Below, in pieces: positions 10,567 to 20,186 of a stretch of 50,949 bases of DNA. The notes under the pieces were generated by a model. That model did no database searches and had not been told where the DNA came from. It was given only the letters and a program-made list of their open reading frames with translations. A program made the translations under genes and the position numbers. The stretch comes from Acidimicrobiales bacterium. Its GTDB lineage: Bacteria > Actinomycetota > Acidimicrobiia > Acidimicrobiales > Bog-793. The stretch's first letter is position 1. Each line of letters starts with the position of its first letter. The stretch is taken from contig DATGLP010000012.1 in NCBI GenBank assembly GCA_035294085.1, positions 1 through 50,949 on the forward strand, in the 5' to 3' direction.

Positions 10567-11355
10567 TCAGGCGTCCAGCGCGGCACGCAGCTCGGCGACG
10601 AACGCCGCTGCGCCCGAGGGGCCGGCCCCCTCGAGGAGGCGTCGCACGAGCGCGGAGCCGACGACGGCGCCGTCGGCCACCTCGCTGATCTCGCGCGCCT
10701 GGCCCGGCGTCGAGATGCCGACGCCGACGAGGACGGGCAGGTCCGTGCGCGCCTTGCAGCGCAGCGCCAGCTGCGCCGCCGAGCGCGCCAGCGCCTCGCG
10801 CTCGCCGGTGACGCCGAGGAGGCCGACGGCGTAGACGAAGCCGCGCGAGCGCGCGCAGATGCGTGCCAGGCGCTCGTCCGGCGTCGTCGGCGCCGCGAGC
10901 AGGACCGTGGCAACACCGGCCTCGTCCGCGACGGCAGCCCACTCGTCGATCTCGTCGACCGGCAGGTCGGGGAGGATGGCGCCGGCGACGCCCGCCTCGG
11001 CGAGGGCCTCGGCGCAGCGCCGGTAGCCCATGCGCGCCACGACGTTGGCGTAGGTCATGACGACGAGCGGCACCTCGAGCCCGGCACCGGCCAGCTCGGC
11101 GAGGATGGCGCGGGGCGTCGCCCCCGCGGCGAGGGCGAGCTCCGAGGCCCGCTGGATGACCGGGCCGTCCATCACCGGGTCCGAGAACGGGATCCCCACC
11201 TCGACGGCGTCCGCCCCGGCCGACGCGACGGCCCGCACGACCTCCAGCCAGTCCCGCCCGAGCCCGCCCGTGACGTACGGCACGAGGAGGCGCCGCCCCG
11301 CTCGCCGCCTGGCCCGCAGCGCCCCCTCGAGGCGCCCGGTGGCCACCACGCTCAC
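10567..11355 (-). CDS. trpA: Tryptophan synthase alpha chain
   Basis: TrpA cleaves indole-3-glycerol phosphate and passes indole to TrpB. The 262-aa TIM barrel shows [20 protein letters not shown] with the catalytic Glu52 and Asp63, the PDLPVDE loop, and the phosphate-binding [11 protein letters not shown] and [10 protein letters not shown] segments. The GTG start at 11355 overlaps the trpB stop (GTGA). Confidence 0.96.
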   Translation of the reverse strand: MSVVATGRLEGALRARRRAGRRLLVPYVTGGLGRDWLEVVRAVASAGADAVEVGIPFSDPVMDGPVIQRASELALAAGATPRAILAELAGAGLEVPLVVMTYANVVARMGYRRCAEALAEAGVAGAILPDLPVDEIDEWAAVADEAGVATVLLAAPTTPDERLARICARSRGFVYAVGLLGVTGEREALARSAAQLALRCKARTDLPVLVGVGISTPGQAREISEVADGAVVGSALVRRLLEGAGPSGAAAFVAELRAALDA

Positions 11356-12512
11356 GAGAGCCGTTCCATGACCTGGGCGACGTCCTTGTCCCCTCGCCCC
11401 GAGAGCGTGAGGACGACGGTGGCACCGCTCGGGACCTCGCCGCTCGCCGCGGCCCGCACGAGCCAGGCGAGCGCGTGCGCCGGCTCGAGCGCGGGGATGA
11501 TGCCCTCCGTGCGCGACAGCAGCTCGAAGGCCTCGAGGACCTCGTCGTCGCCGACCGACACATAGCGGGCGCGGCCGTGGTCGCCGAGGTAGGCGTGCTC
11601 GGGACCCACCCCTGGGTAGTCGAGGCCCGCCGAGATCGAGTGCGCCTCGAGCACCTGGCCCGCGTCGTCCTGGAGGAAGCGCGACCGCATGCCGTGGACG
11701 ATCCCCGGAAGGCCGTGCTCCATCGCCGCGCCGCCGCTGGCCTCGACCCCGACGAGGGCCGCGCCCGTCTCGAGGAAGCCCGCGAAGGTCCCCGCGGCGT
11801 TCGAACCGCCGCCGACGCACGCGACGACGAGATCCGGATCGGACCCCGTGAGCGCCCGGCACTGCTGGCGCGCCTCCTCGCCGACGACGCGCTGGAACTC
11901 CCGGACCATGTAGGGGTAGGGGTGGGGGCCCACCACCGAGCCGATGCAGTAGTGGGTCGTCTCGACCGACGCGACCCAGTCCCGCAGCGCCTCGTTGATG
12001 GCGTCCTTCAGCGTCCTGCTGCCTGCCGCCACGGGGCGCACCTCTGCGCCGAGCAGGCGCATCCGGAAGGCGTTGAGCTCCTGGCGGGCGACGTCGAGCT
12101 CGCCCATGTAGATCGTGCACTCGAGGCCGAAGAGCGCGGCAGCCGTCGCCGTCGCCACACCGTGCTGGCCGGCTCCGGTCTCCGCGATGAGACGCTCCTT
12201 GCCCATGCGCCGCGCGAGCAGCGCCTGGCCGAGGACGTTGTTGATCTTGTGCGAGCCGGTGTGGGCGAGGTCCTCCCGCTTCGCGAGGACCCGCACGCCC
12301 AGCCGCTCCGAGAGCCGCCGGCACTCGGTGAGCGGCGTCGGGCGCCCCGCGTAGCGGGTGAGCAGCTCGTCGAGCTCGGCTCTGAAGCTCGGGTCCGCCC
12401 AGGCCTCGCCGAAGGCGGCGTCGAGCTCGATGCACGCTGGCACGAGCGACTCGGGGACGAAGCGTCCCCCGAACTCGCCGAAACGGCCGCGGGCGTCGGG
12501 CAGCGCGCTCAC
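11352..12512 (-). CDS. trpB: Tryptophan synthase beta chain
   Basis: TrpB joins indole and serine to tryptophan with PLP. The 386-aa protein has the family N-terminus ([13 protein letters not shown]), the PLP lysine in HTGSHKINN (Lys89), [13 protein letters not shown], the phosphate-binding [10 protein letters not shown] loop, and [16 protein letters not shown], which is typical of TrpB1. The GTG start at 12512 overlaps the trpF stop (GTGA). Confidence 0.97.
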   Translation of the reverse strand: MSALPDARGRFGEFGGRFVPESLVPACIELDAAFGEAWADPSFRAELDELLTRYAGRPTPLTECRRLSERLGVRVLAKREDLAHTGSHKINNVLGQALLARRMGKERLIAETGAGQHGVATATAAALFGLECTIYMGELDVARQELNAFRMRLLGAEVRPVAAGSRTLKDAINEALRDWVASVETTHYCIGSVVGPHPYPYMVREFQRVVGEEARQQCRALTGSDPDLVVACVGGGSNAAGTFAGFLETGAALVGVEASGGAAMEHGLPGIVHGMRSRFLQDDAGQVLEAHSISAGLDYPGVGPEHAYLGDHGRARYVSVGDDEVLEAFELLSRTEGIIPALEPAHALAWLVRAAASGEVPSGATVVLTLSGRGDKDVAQVMERLS

Positions 12513-13165
12513 CAGTCGTCCCGCCAGTCGTAGGGCCCCGCGCCGGACGGCGCGAGGCGACCGGGCTCGGCGGCGCGCGCCGCCTGGACGAAGGCGCGCA
12601 CCTTGGCCGCGTCCTTGCGGCCCGGCGCCGACTCGACGCCCGACGAGACGTCGACCCCCCAGGGGTGCACCCGCCGGATCGCCTCGCCGACGTTCTCGGC
12701 GGTGAGGCCCCCGGCGAGGATGAGGCGCCGGTGGCGCGGCGCGCCCTCGGCGAGCCGCCAGTCGAAGACCCTTCCCGACCCGGGCGACGGGGTATCGACG
12801 AGCACGGCGTGCGCCCCGTAGTCGCCGGCCTCGTCGAGCGCCGCCGAGGTCGCCGGGAAGGCCTTGATCGTGAAGGGCACGTACCGAGCCACGTGGGCGA
12901 CGTCCTCCTTCGTCTCCTGCCCGTGCAGCTGCGCGCCCTTGAGCCCGGCCTCGCCCACCACCTCGACGACGCGGCTCGCCAGCTCGTCACGGAACACGCC
13001 GATCGTGAGGACCGCCGGCGGCAGGCGCCGCACGATGTCCGCGACGGCGGCGACGCTCACCTTGCGGGGGGAGGGGGCGAAGACGAAGCCGAGGGCGTCG
13101 GCGCCCATCGCGAGGGCGAGGAGCGCGTCCTCCTCCGAGGTGATCCCGCAGATCTTCACGAACAC
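12509..13165 (-). CDS. trpF: Phosphoribosylanthranilate isomerase
   Basis: TrpF catalyses the Amadori rearrangement of phosphoribosylanthranilate. The 218-aa TIM barrel begins VFVKICGIT with the catalytic cysteine at residue 6 and continues with [24 protein letters not shown], the [12 protein letters not shown] phosphate loop and [10 protein letters not shown]. Two GTG starts are possible: 13165 (chosen; gives the usual hydrophobic residue before VKICG) and 13159, which would form a GTGA overlap with trpC. A dedicated TrpF means that HisA here need not serve both pathways. Confidence 0.94.
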   Translation of the reverse strand: MFVKICGITSEEDALLALAMGADALGFVFAPSPRKVSVAAVADIVRRLPPAVLTIGVFRDELASRVVEVVGEAGLKGAQLHGQETKEDVAHVARYVPFTIKAFPATSAALDEAGDYGAHAVLVDTPSPGSGRVFDWRLAEGAPRHRRLILAGGLTAENVGEAIRRVHPWGVDVSSGVESAPGRKDAAKVRAFVQAARAAEPGRLAPSGAGPYDWRDDW

Positions 13166-13974
13166 GCGAGGACCTCCGTCGTGCCGGCGCGCCCGGCGCG
13201 CAGCGCCAGCAGCTCGCGGACCGGGTCCTCGGCCCGCACGAGGTGCTCGCCGACGAGGACGGCGTGGTAGCCGGCCGCCGCGAGGCGCTCGACGTCGCTC
13301 GGATCCCGGATGCCCGACTCGGCGACGGCGACGACGTCGGGCGGGAGGCAGCGAGCGAGGCGCAGGGCACGCGCCGTGTCGACCTGGAAGGAGCGCAGGT
13401 CCCGCTGGTTGACGCCGATCAGCTGGGCCCCGGCCCGCAGCGCGGCCGCGACCTCGCCCTCCTCGTGGACCTCGACGAGCGCGGCGAGCCCGAGGGAGGT
13501 GGCGAGGGCGAGGAGCCGGCGCAGCTCCTCTTCCGCCAGGGCAGCGACGATGAGGAGCACGGCGTCGGCTCCCATGGCTCGCGCGTCGTAGACGTCGCCG
13601 GGGGCGACGGTGAAGTCCTTGCGCAGGACCGGGAGCGCGACGGCGGCCCGGGCCCGCTGCAGGTCCTCGCGACTGCCACCGAAGTGCGGACCGTCCGTGA
13701 GCACCGACAGGCAGGCCGCCCCGCCGCGCGCGTAGGCACGCGCCAGCGCGGCCGGGTCGAGGTCCGGCGCGAGCGCTCCGGCCGAGGGCGAGCGGCGCTT
13801 CACCTCGGCGACGACCGCCACCTGCTCGGCGCGGGCCCGCTCGCGAAGCGCCGCCTCGAACGGGCGCGCCGGCGGGAGCCCCGCGACGAGGGCCTCGAGC
13901 TCGCCGTCGCGACGCGTGTCCGCCGCGGCGCGCGCCCGGTGGTAGGCCAGGATGGCGTCGAGGTAGGTGGCCAC
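13156..13974 (-). CDS. trpC: Indole-3-glycerol phosphate synthase
   Basis: TrpC closes the indole ring. The 272-aa TIM barrel carries VVAEVKRRSPSAG (catalytic Glu/Lys), the VLTDGPHFGGS loop, LRKDF with the catalytic lysine, LIGVNQRDL, and VAVAESGI. Two adjacent GTG codons could start it (13977 and 13974). The second is preferred because a TAGTCT -10 element ends exactly 6 bases before it, the spacing seen at other leaderless genes here. First gene of the trpCFBA unit, divergent from the response regulator. Confidence 0.93.
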   Translation of the reverse strand: MATYLDAILAYHRARAAADTRRDGELEALVAGLPPARPFEAALRERARAEQVAVVAEVKRRSPSAGALAPDLDPAALARAYARGGAACLSVLTDGPHFGGSREDLQRARAAVALPVLRKDFTVAPGDVYDARAMGADAVLLIVAALAEEELRRLLALATSLGLAALVEVHEEGEVAAALRAGAQLIGVNQRDLRSFQVDTARALRLARCLPPDVVAVAESGIRDPSDVERLAAAGYHAVLVGEHLVRAEDPVRELLALRAGRAGTTEVLACS

Positions 13975-13980
13975 CACCCG

Positions 13981-13986
13981 AGACTA
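13981..13986 (-). promoter_or_regulatory. -10 element for leaderless trpC
   Basis: TAGTCT (fits TANNNT) reads on the minus strand and is followed by CGGGTG and then the GTG start at 13974. No good -35 hexamer is visible. The 6-base gap between the -10 element and the start codon means that transcription would begin at or within a base of the codon. Confidence 0.45.
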
Positions 13987-14063
13987 CCTGGCCGGCGGCG
14001 GCCGCCTCGGCGCGAGCTGCCGCTTCGCGCGCTCGCGGCGCGCCCGCGCGCGACGCTAGGGGT

Positions 14064-14771
14064 ATGCCAGCAGAGGCGTCACGCCCGGGGGGTCCGCTGC
14101 GCCACGGAACCGTCGTCGTCGTGGAGGACGACCGCCACATCGCGGACCTCGTCGACCTGTACCTGCGCAACGCCGGCTTTCGCGTCCTGCTCGCCGGCGA
14201 CGCGTCGCGAGCCCTCGAGCTCATCGGCCACGAGCGGCCGTCGGCCGTCCTCGTCGACATCGGCCTTCCCGGGCCGATGGACGGCCTCGAGCTGTGCCGA
14301 GAGCTGCGCCGCACCTCCGACATCCCCGTCGTCATCATCACCGCGCGCGACGACGAGGTCGACCGGGTGCTCGGTCTCGAGCTCGGCGCCGACGACTACC
14401 TGACGAAGCCCTTCTCGCCACGCGAGCTCGTGGCGCGAGTGCGCGCCATCCTGCGGCGTGCCGAGGGCTCGATGGCCCCGCGCGGCCGGCCGCTCGCCGT
14501 GGGCGAGGTCCTCGTCGACGTCGTGCGACGCGAGGCGACCGCGCGCGGCGAGCCGGTCACCCTGACCGCTCGGGAGTTCGATCTGCTCGCGCACTTCGCC
14601 GAGCACCCCGGCGTCGTCTTCACCCGCCGCCAGCTACTCGACGCGGTGTGGGGCCTCGGCTGGTACGGGGACGAGCGCACGGTCGACGTGCACGTCCGCC
14701 AGCTGCGCCGCAAGCTCGGCGACGCCCTCCCGCTCACGACGGTGTGGGGCGTCGGCTACCGGTGCAGCTGA
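14064..14771 (+). CDS. OmpR/PhoB-family response regulator
   Basis: This 235-aa two-domain regulator has a receiver domain (residues about 16-130) with the acidic pocket EDD at 21-23, phospho-acceptor Asp65 in VLVDIGLPG, the conserved Thr in IITARDD and Lys in YLTKPFSPREL. A winged-helix DNA-binding domain follows (about 138-235), with LTAREFDLLAHFAEHPGVVFTR and DERTVDVHVRQLRRKLG. It pairs with the kinase that starts 44 bases downstream. No strong ribosome-binding site is visible: TAGGGG directly abuts the ATG. Target genes are unknown; the divergent trpC need not be one. Confidence 0.95.
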   Translation: MPAEASRPGGPLRHGTVVVVEDDRHIADLVDLYLRNAGFRVLLAGDASRALELIGHERPSAVLVDIGLPGPMDGLELCRELRRTSDIPVVIITARDDEVDRVLGLELGADDYLTKPFSPRELVARVRAILRRAEGSMAPRGRPLAVGEVLVDVVRREATARGEPVTLTAREFDLLAHFAEHPGVVFTRRQLLDAVWGLGWYGDERTVDVHVRQLRRKLGDALPLTTVWGVGYRCS

Positions 14772-14815
14772 CCCCGGCGGTCGAGCGCCGACCCGGGTGA
14801 CGGTCCTCTGCGGCG

Positions 14816-16198
14816 ATGCGCGCCCGCATCACCCTCGCCTTCGTCGCCATCCTCGCCGTGGCGCTCCTCCTCGCCGGCGCCGTGAGCCTCCTCCTCGTTC
14901 GCGCGGCCGCCCGCCGAAGCGCCGAGGCGACGGTCCTGCGCCAGGCCGAGGCGCTCGTCGCCGCGGCGAGCAGGCTGCCGACGGTCTCCAACCCGACGAG
15001 CGCGAGCGCCTTCGCCGCGCTCCTCCCCCTCCTCCACTCGATCACGGGCCTGTCCAACCCGGTCGTGCTCGTGCTCCAGCCGAGCGGGCGGTTCGTCGGG
15101 GCCCCGCCGCCCGGTCTGCCGAGCGGCCTCGACACGGTCGCGCTCGCCGCCGGCCACCCGGTCGCGGGCACCGTCGGGACCACCGCCTGGGCTGCCGCAC
15201 CGCTCGTGCGCGAGCCGCGCTCGCTCGGCGGTTCCACGATCGCCCTCTACCTCGCGAGCGCGATCAACTTCTCGTCGTCGAGCGTCTCCTACTTCCTCGT
15301 CGCCGGCGGCATCTCCCTCCTCGTCGCCGCTGGCCTCGCGGTGGCGATCAGCGCCCGCATCTCGCGCCGCGTCGTCGCCGCGGCCGGCGCGGCCGAGCGC
15401 ATCGCCGGGGGCGACCTCGCCGCACGGGTCCCCGGGGAGGGGCGCGACTACCCCGAGCTTCGGGCGCTCCGGTCGTCGATCAATACGATGGCCGCCCACC
15501 TCGAGCGCGCCCGGCGCGCCGAGCGCCAGTTCCTCCTCTCCGTCTCGCACGACCTGCGCACGCCGCTCACCTCCATCCGCGGCTACGCCGAGGCGATCGC
15601 GGAGGGCGCCGCGACGGACGCCGCCGGCGCGGCAGCGGTGATCGTCACCGAGGCTCGCCGCCTCGAGCGCCTGATCGGCGACCTGCTCGACCTGGCGCGC
15701 CTCGACGCCTCCACCTTCTCCCTCGACCTCGTCCCCCTCGACCTGGCCGAGACGGTTGCCTCCGCTGCGGAGGCGCTGCGCTACGAGTTCGACGCCGCGG
15801 GCGTCGCCCTCGACGTCGACGTGCCCGAGCTCGCCCTCGGCGTGGCGGACGAGGACCGCCTGCGCCAGGTCGTCGCCAACCTCCTCGAGAACGCCCTCAA
15901 GTTCGCGCGGGCCCGCGTCACGGTGACGCTGGCGCGCGCGCCGGGCGACGAGGTCGTCCTCAGGGTCGTCGACGACGGCCCGGGCATCGCCGCCGAGGAC
16001 CTCCCCCACGTCTTCGAGCGCCACTTCTCCTCGAGCCGCTACCCGGCGCGCGCCGCGGGCAGCGGCCTCGGCCTGACGATCGTCGCCGAGCTCACCGCGG
16101 CGATGGGCGGGACGATCGAGGTCACGTCCCCCCTCGGACCGGCGGGCGGGACGGCCATCGCGGTCACCCTCCCCGGCTGCGAGCCGGCCCGCCGGTAG
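14816..16198 (+). CDS. Sensor histidine kinase
   Basis: This 460-aa membrane kinase is the partner of the preceding regulator. Transmembrane helices lie at about residues 5-28 and 157-180, enclosing an external sensor segment of about 125 residues. A HAMP linker follows (about 180-235), then the HisKA domain with VSHDLRTPLTSIRGYAEA (phospho-His245) and a HATPase domain with NLLENALKFARA (N box), DDGPGI (G1) and GSGLGLTI (G2). The domain order is that of a complete OmpR-class kinase. The external segment matches no sensor family I recognise, so the signal is unknown. Confidence 0.95.
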   Translation: MRARITLAFVAILAVALLLAGAVSLLLVRAAARRSAEATVLRQAEALVAAASRLPTVSNPTSASAFAALLPLLHSITGLSNPVVLVLQPSGRFVGAPPPGLPSGLDTVALAAGHPVAGTVGTTAWAAAPLVREPRSLGGSTIALYLASAINFSSSSVSYFLVAGGISLLVAAGLAVAISARISRRVVAAAGAAERIAGGDLAARVPGEGRDYPELRALRSSINTMAAHLERARRAERQFLLSVSHDLRTPLTSIRGYAEAIAEGAATDAAGAAAVIVTEARRLERLIGDLLDLARLDASTFSLDLVPLDLAETVASAAEALRYEFDAAGVALDVDVPELALGVADEDRLRQVVANLLENALKFARARVTVTLARAPGDEVVLRVVDDGPGIAAEDLPHVFERHFSSSRYPARAAGSGLGLTIVAELTAAMGGTIEVTSPLGPAGGTAIAVTLPGCEPARR

Positions 16199-16216
16199 TC
16201 CGCGATCCCGCCCCCG

Positions 16217-17122
16217 CTACAGGGGGAGGTCCCGCACGCTCGCCCGGCCCACCACCGCCTCGGCGCGCACCACCTCGAGCTCGCAGGGGGTCAAGACGGC
16301 GCGCCGGAGGTAGGCGAGCCCGATCGCGCCGGCGAGCCGTGGCGAGAAGCTCGCGCTCGTGACCTCCCCGACGACGCGGCCGGCGTCGCGGAGGCCGTCT
16401 CCCGGCGCGAGCGCTCCCGCGGGCGCGCCCGGGGCCACGACGCCGACGAGGCGGCGCGCCACGTGCGCTCCCCGGGCGTCGAGGCGGGCGACGAGCTCCT
16501 GGCCCGTGTAGCAGCCCTTCGTGAAGCTGACCGCGCGCTCGACGATCCCGGTCTCGTGGGGGATGGTGTCCGGCGTGAGCTCGCGGCCCATGGCCGGCAC
16601 CCCCGCCTCGATGCGTGCGGCCTCGAAGGCCTGCGGGTCGCCTGCGAGCACCCCCGGGGGGAGCGACACCGTCTCGCCCAGGAGATCCACGCCTCGGTAG
16701 CCAGGCCAGTCGACCGCGAGGCGCGCCAGCGAGCCGGCGTGGGTCGCGACGGCGTCGGCGAGCGGGCCGCGCACCTCGACGAGCGCGAGGCGCGTCGGCC
16801 GGAGGGTCGCCTTCACGCGAACCTTGAAGCGCGCGAGGCGGTCGTGGACCGCGCCGCCGAAGCCCTCCTCCACCTCGACGACGAACCGGGACCCCTCGAG
16901 GCGGACCACCCGGACGAGCGCGTCGACCTTGCCACGCGGCGAGAGCAGGAACGACAGGAGCGACTCGCCCGTGGCGAGGCCGGACAGGTCCTGGCTGCAC
17001 TGGCCCTGCAGGTAGGAGGCCGCGTCCTCGCCCTCGACCACGACGGCGTCGCGCCCGACGAGGCGAGCTGCCGCCGCCTCGCGGATCGCGGCGTAGGTCT
17101 CCTCGAAGCCCGCCGCGCTCAG
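16217..17122 (-). CDS. ygfZ: YgfZ/GcvT-type folate-binding protein, possible CTG start
   Basis: YgfZ proteins bind tetrahydrofolate and help maintain iron-sulfur enzymes. The family signature K-G-C-Y-T-G-Q-E is present as FTKGCYTGQELVARLD, and the N-terminal half has EDAASYLQGQCSQDLSGL, the usual LQGQ-x-S-x-D segment. The conserved N-terminus needs the residues back to LSAAGFEETYAAIREA, but this frame has no ATG, GTG or TTG at the right place. A CTG at 17122 overlaps the trpE stop as CTGA, the same junction geometry used by neighbouring genes, which gives a 301-aa protein. It is the last gene of the his-trpE unit. Confidence 0.85.
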   Translation of the reverse strand: MSAAGFEETYAAIREAAAARLVGRDAVVVEGEDAASYLQGQCSQDLSGLATGESLLSFLLSPRGKVDALVRVVRLEGSRFVVEVEEGFGGAVHDRLARFKVRVKATLRPTRLALVEVRGPLADAVATHAGSLARLAVDWPGYRGVDLLGETVSLPPGVLAGDPQAFEAARIEAGVPAMGRELTPDTIPHETGIVERAVSFTKGCYTGQELVARLDARGAHVARRLVGVVAPGAPAGALAPGDGLRDAGRVVGEVTSASFSPRLAGAIGLAYLRRAVLTPCELEVVRAEAVVGRASVRDLPL

Positions 17123-18684
17123 CGCGCCACCACCCCCGCCTCGCGCCCCGCGTGCACCGTCCCCGGTCGATCGGCTGCCGCGATCCGCGTCGCCTCCGCC
17201 ACCGCGGCGAGCATCGCCGCGGCCTTGGACTGGCACTCCGCGTCCTCGGCCTTCGGGTCGCTGTCGGCGACGATCCCCGCGCCGGCCTGGACGCACGCCC
17301 GCCCGTCGGCCGCGACGACGAGGGTGCGGATGGCGATCGCGGTGTCGAGGTTGCCGGAGAAGTCGAGGTACCCCACCGTCCCGGCGTACGGCCCCCGCTT
17401 CGTCGGCTCGAGCTCGTCGATGATCTCCATCGCCCGCACCTTCGGCGCACCCGACACCGTCCCCGCCGGCAGCGTGGCGCGCAGGACGTCGATCGGTCCC
17501 TTCCCCGGCGCGAGCTCGCCGGAGACCTGGGAGGTGAGGTGCATGACGTGGCTGTAGCGCTCGAGGGTCATGAGCTCGTCGACGTGCTCGGTCCCGAAGC
17601 GCACCACCCGTCCGACGTCGTTGCGGGCCAGGTCGACGAGCATGACGTGCTCGGCCACCTCCTTCGGGTCCTCGGCGAGCTGCGCGGCGAGGAGGCGGTC
17701 CTCCGCCTCGGTCGCGCCGCGCGGTCGCGTGCCGGCGATCGGCCGTGACACGACCCGTCCGTCGAGGAGCTTGGCCATCGGCTCGGGCGACGCCCCGACG
17801 ACCGAGACGCCGCCTTGGCGGAGGAAGAACATGTACGGGCTCGGGTTGACCTGACGCAGCACCCGGTAGACCTCGAAGGGGTCGACCTCGAGGACGACGT
17901 CGAAGCGCTGCGACAGCACCACCTGGAAGGCGTCGCCCGCCCGGATGTAGGCCTTCGCGGCCTCGACGGCGCGCTCGTAGGCCTCCGAGGAGACGACCCG
18001 ACGCACGGCCTCGGGCGCGAGCCGGGCGGAGCGCTCGGGCGGGCTGACGAGCTTCGGTCGCAGCGGGCGCTCGAGGTCGGCGCGCAGCGCGGCGAGGCGC
18101 GCTCGGGCCGCCTCGTAGCCGCGGCGCAGCATCGCCTCGCTGGCGCGAGCGCGCTCGGGGAGCACGACGTTCGCGATGAGCACGGCGCGGCTGCGCCAGT
18201 GGTCGAAGGCGACCAGGTCGCCGATCACCGACACGACGGCGTCGGGGAAGCCGAGGTCGTCTCGGGGCGGCGGCCCGAGGCGCTCGATCTCGCGCACCAC
18301 GTCGTAGCCGAGGTAGCCGACGATCCCGCCGTGCAGCGGCGGGAGGCCGTCGTCGCGCGGCGATCGGTAGCGCTCGAGCAGCGCCTCGAGGCAGTCGAGG
18401 ATCCCCGAGTCGAGCGGGACGGCCGCGGGGACCTGCCCCGAGGCCACCTCGACGTGCCGACCTCGCGCGACGAGCGTGGCGAGCGGCGCGCGCCCGAGGA
18501 AGGAGAAGCGACCGAGGCGCCCCGCGTGCTCGACCGACTCGAGGAGGAAGCCCTCGCCACCGCCGACCACCTGGGCGAACGCCCCGACGGGCGTCAGCTC
18601 GTCGGCGACGAGCTCCTCGTGGACGGGGACGACGGTGTGCGCGCCGGCCTGCTCGCAGAAGCGTTCGAACCCTGAGATCGCCAT
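17119..18684 (-). CDS. trpE: Anthranilate synthase component I
   Basis: TrpE makes anthranilate from chorismate with ammonia or with a TrpG glutaminase, which is not in this window. The 521-aa protein has the N-terminal domain with LLESVEHAGRLGRFSFLG (the tryptophan-binding LLES motif, so feedback inhibition is likely) and a chorismate-binding domain with FQVVLSQRFD, PIAGTRPRGATEAED, ELMTLERYSHVMHL and GTVSGAPKVRAMEIIDELE. It lies 4 bp after hisI, within the his cluster and away from trpCFBA. Confidence 0.96.
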   Translation of the reverse strand: MAISGFERFCEQAGAHTVVPVHEELVADELTPVGAFAQVVGGGEGFLLESVEHAGRLGRFSFLGRAPLATLVARGRHVEVASGQVPAAVPLDSGILDCLEALLERYRSPRDDGLPPLHGGIVGYLGYDVVREIERLGPPPRDDLGFPDAVVSVIGDLVAFDHWRSRAVLIANVVLPERARASEAMLRRGYEAARARLAALRADLERPLRPKLVSPPERSARLAPEAVRRVVSSEAYERAVEAAKAYIRAGDAFQVVLSQRFDVVLEVDPFEVYRVLRQVNPSPYMFFLRQGGVSVVGASPEPMAKLLDGRVVSRPIAGTRPRGATEAEDRLLAAQLAEDPKEVAEHVMLVDLARNDVGRVVRFGTEHVDELMTLERYSHVMHLTSQVSGELAPGKGPIDVLRATLPAGTVSGAPKVRAMEIIDELEPTKRGPYAGTVGYLDFSGNLDTAIAIRTLVVAADGRACVQAGAGIVADSDPKAEDAECQSKAAAMLAAVAEATRIAAADRPGTVHAGREAGVVAR

Positions 18685-18688
18685 CGGA

Positions 18689-19051
18689 CTAGGCGGGCGC
18701 GAGGAAGCGGTGGAAGCAGGTCCGCTCGCCCGTGTGGCAGGCGCCCGTCCCCTCCTGGTCGACCTGCACGAGCAGCGCGTCGCCGTCGCAGTCGTAGGCG
18801 ACCGACCGTACCCGCTGGCGGTTCCCCGAGGTCTCCCCCTTGCACCACAGCGTCGAGCGCGAGCGGGACCAGAACCACGTGCGGCCGCTCTCCAGCGTGC
18901 GTCGCAGCGCCTCCTCGTTCATGTACGCCACCATGAGGACCTCGCCGGTCCCGGCCTCCTGCACGACGGCGACGACGAGGCCCGCGGCGTCGAAGCGCAC
19001 GGCGTCGAGGCCGCTCGCCGGTGCCTGCTCCTGCTGGGGGGCCTCCGTCAC
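18689..19051 (-). CDS. hisI: Phosphoribosyl-AMP cyclohydrolase
   Basis: HisI opens the adenine ring of phosphoribosyl-AMP. The 120-aa protein has [32 protein letters not shown] and [23 protein letters not shown], which contain the zinc and magnesium ligands (CDGD, the cysteine in WCKG, and the C-x6-C of [10 protein letters not shown]). It lacks the HisE pyrophosphohydrolase domain, so hisE must be elsewhere. The GTG start at 19051 overlaps the GroES-like gene's stop (GTGA). Confidence 0.95.
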   Translation of the reverse strand: MTEAPQQEQAPASGLDAVRFDAAGLVVAVVQEAGTGEVLMVAYMNEEALRRTLESGRTWFWSRSRSTLWCKGETSGNRQRVRSVAYDCDGDALLVQVDQEGTGACHTGERTCFHRFLAPA

Positions 19052-19398
19052 AGGTACAGCCCCGTGCCGCCGTCCATGCGCGTGCTGGCGACGGCGTGGA
19101 TGTCCCGTTCGCGCAGGATCAGGTACTCCTCGCCCTGCACCTCGACCTCGAAGCACTCCTCGGGGTTGAAGAGCACCTTGTCACCGGGCTTGATGGACCG
19201 GACGTGCGGGCCCACCCCCGCGACGCCGGCCCAGGCGAGCCGGCGCGCCACGTGCGCGGTGGCGGGGATGAGGATGCCGGCGCGTGAGCGGCGCTCGCCC
19301 TCGCTCTGGGGCACGTGCACGAGGACGCGATCGTTCAGCATCGTGATCGCCTCCTTGGCGTCGACGCCGTCGCGCTCGCTGCGTCCCTCCGCGCTCAC
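19048..19398 (-). CDS. GroES-like (Cpn10-fold) protein inside the his operon
   Basis: This 116-aa protein resembles 10-kDa co-chaperonins: [63 protein letters not shown]. These match the strand order of GroES, including the GDxVLF-x-x-x-x-x-x-EV-x-x-x-x-EYLIL core. It has an N-terminal extension of about 23 residues and a short tail, and the mobile loop is altered ([12 protein letters not shown] in place of the usual GG-x-x-LP). No groEL is adjacent. It is locked into the operon by GTGA overlaps with hisF and hisI. True co-chaperonin activity is uncertain. Confidence 0.8.
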   Translation of the reverse strand: MSAEGRSERDGVDAKEAITMLNDRVLVHVPQSEGERRSRAGILIPATAHVARRLAWAGVAGVGPHVRSIKPGDKVLFNPEECFEVEVQGEEYLILRERDIHAVASTRMDGGTGLYL

Positions 19399-20186
19399 TG
19401 CCTTGACGGTACTCCCCCGCCGGCCCCTCCCGGTACGGGCTCGGCCGGGCGCACGCGCACCCCCCGCTGCGCGAGGAAGGCCTTCACCTCGCCGACCCGC
19501 AGGGTGCCGTAGTGGAACACCGAGGCCGCGAGGAGCGCGTCGGCACCCGCCGCGGCCCCCTCGGCGAAGTGCTCGAGCCGCCCCACGCCGCCCGAGGCGA
19601 CGACCGGGACGTCGACCGCGCCGCTCACCGCGGCGACGAGCTCGAGGTCGTAGCCCGCCTCCGTACCGTCCCGGTCCATCGAGGTCAGCAGGATCTCGCC
19701 AGCGCCGAGGCGACTGGCGAGCACCGCCCAGGTGGTCGCGTCGAGGCCCGTGGGTCGCCGCCCGCCGTGGGTGTACACCTCGAACCCGCCGGGGCGGCGG
19801 CGCGCGTCGATCGCGACGACGATGCACTGGGCGCCGAAGACCGCGGCGAGCTCCGAGACGAGGCGCGGCCGGGCGATGGCCGCCGAGTTGAGCGCGACCT
19901 TGTCCGCGCCGGCGCGCAGCAGGGCGGTGGCGTCCTCGAGGGAGCGCACGCCGCCGCCGACGGTGAGGGGGATGAAGACCTCGTCGGCCGTGCGCGCGAC
20001 GACGTCGACCATCGTCGAGCGCCCGTCGCTCGAGGCGGTGATGTCGAGGAAGACGAGCTCGTCCGCCCCCTCCTCGTCGTAGCGGCGAGCGAGCTCGACC
20101 GGGTCGCCCGCGTCCCGGATCCCGACGAAGTTCACGCCCTTCACGACGCGCCCGGCGTCGACGTCGAGGCAGGGCACGACCCTCAC
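19395..20186 (-). CDS. hisF: Imidazole glycerol phosphate synthase, cyclase subunit
   Basis: HisF uses ammonia from HisH to form imidazole glycerol phosphate and AICAR. The 263-aa half-barrel-repeat protein starts [20 protein letters not shown] with the catalytic Asp at residue 8, has [42 protein letters not shown] with the second catalytic Asp, [10 protein letters not shown] and VVASGGVG. The GTG at 20186 forms a GTGA overlap with hisA and gives the usual family N-terminus; another GTG three codons upstream is less likely. The C-terminal tail is about 10 residues longer than usual. Confidence 0.95.
   Translation of the reverse strand: MRVVPCLDVDAGRVVKGVNFVGIRDAGDPVELARRYDEEGADELVFLDITASSDGRSTMVDVVARTADEVFIPLTVGGGVRSLEDATALLRAGADKVALNSAAIARPRLVSELAAVFGAQCIVVAIDARRRPGGFEVYTHGGRRPTGLDATTWAVLASRLGAGEILLTSMDRDGTEAGYDLELVAAVSGAVDVPVVASGGVGRLEHFAEGAAAGADALLAASVFHYGTLRVGEVKAFLAQRGVRVRPAEPVPGGAGGGVPSRQ

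Noticed and set aside
14079-16024. Long minus-strand frames opposite the two-component genes
   Set aside because: The plus strand carries complete receiver, winged-helix, HisKA and HATPase motifs; the minus frames are low-complexity shadows.
18689-19051. HisI-HisE fusion
   Set aside because: The protein ends after the cyclohydrolase domain; no pyrophosphohydrolase motif follows.
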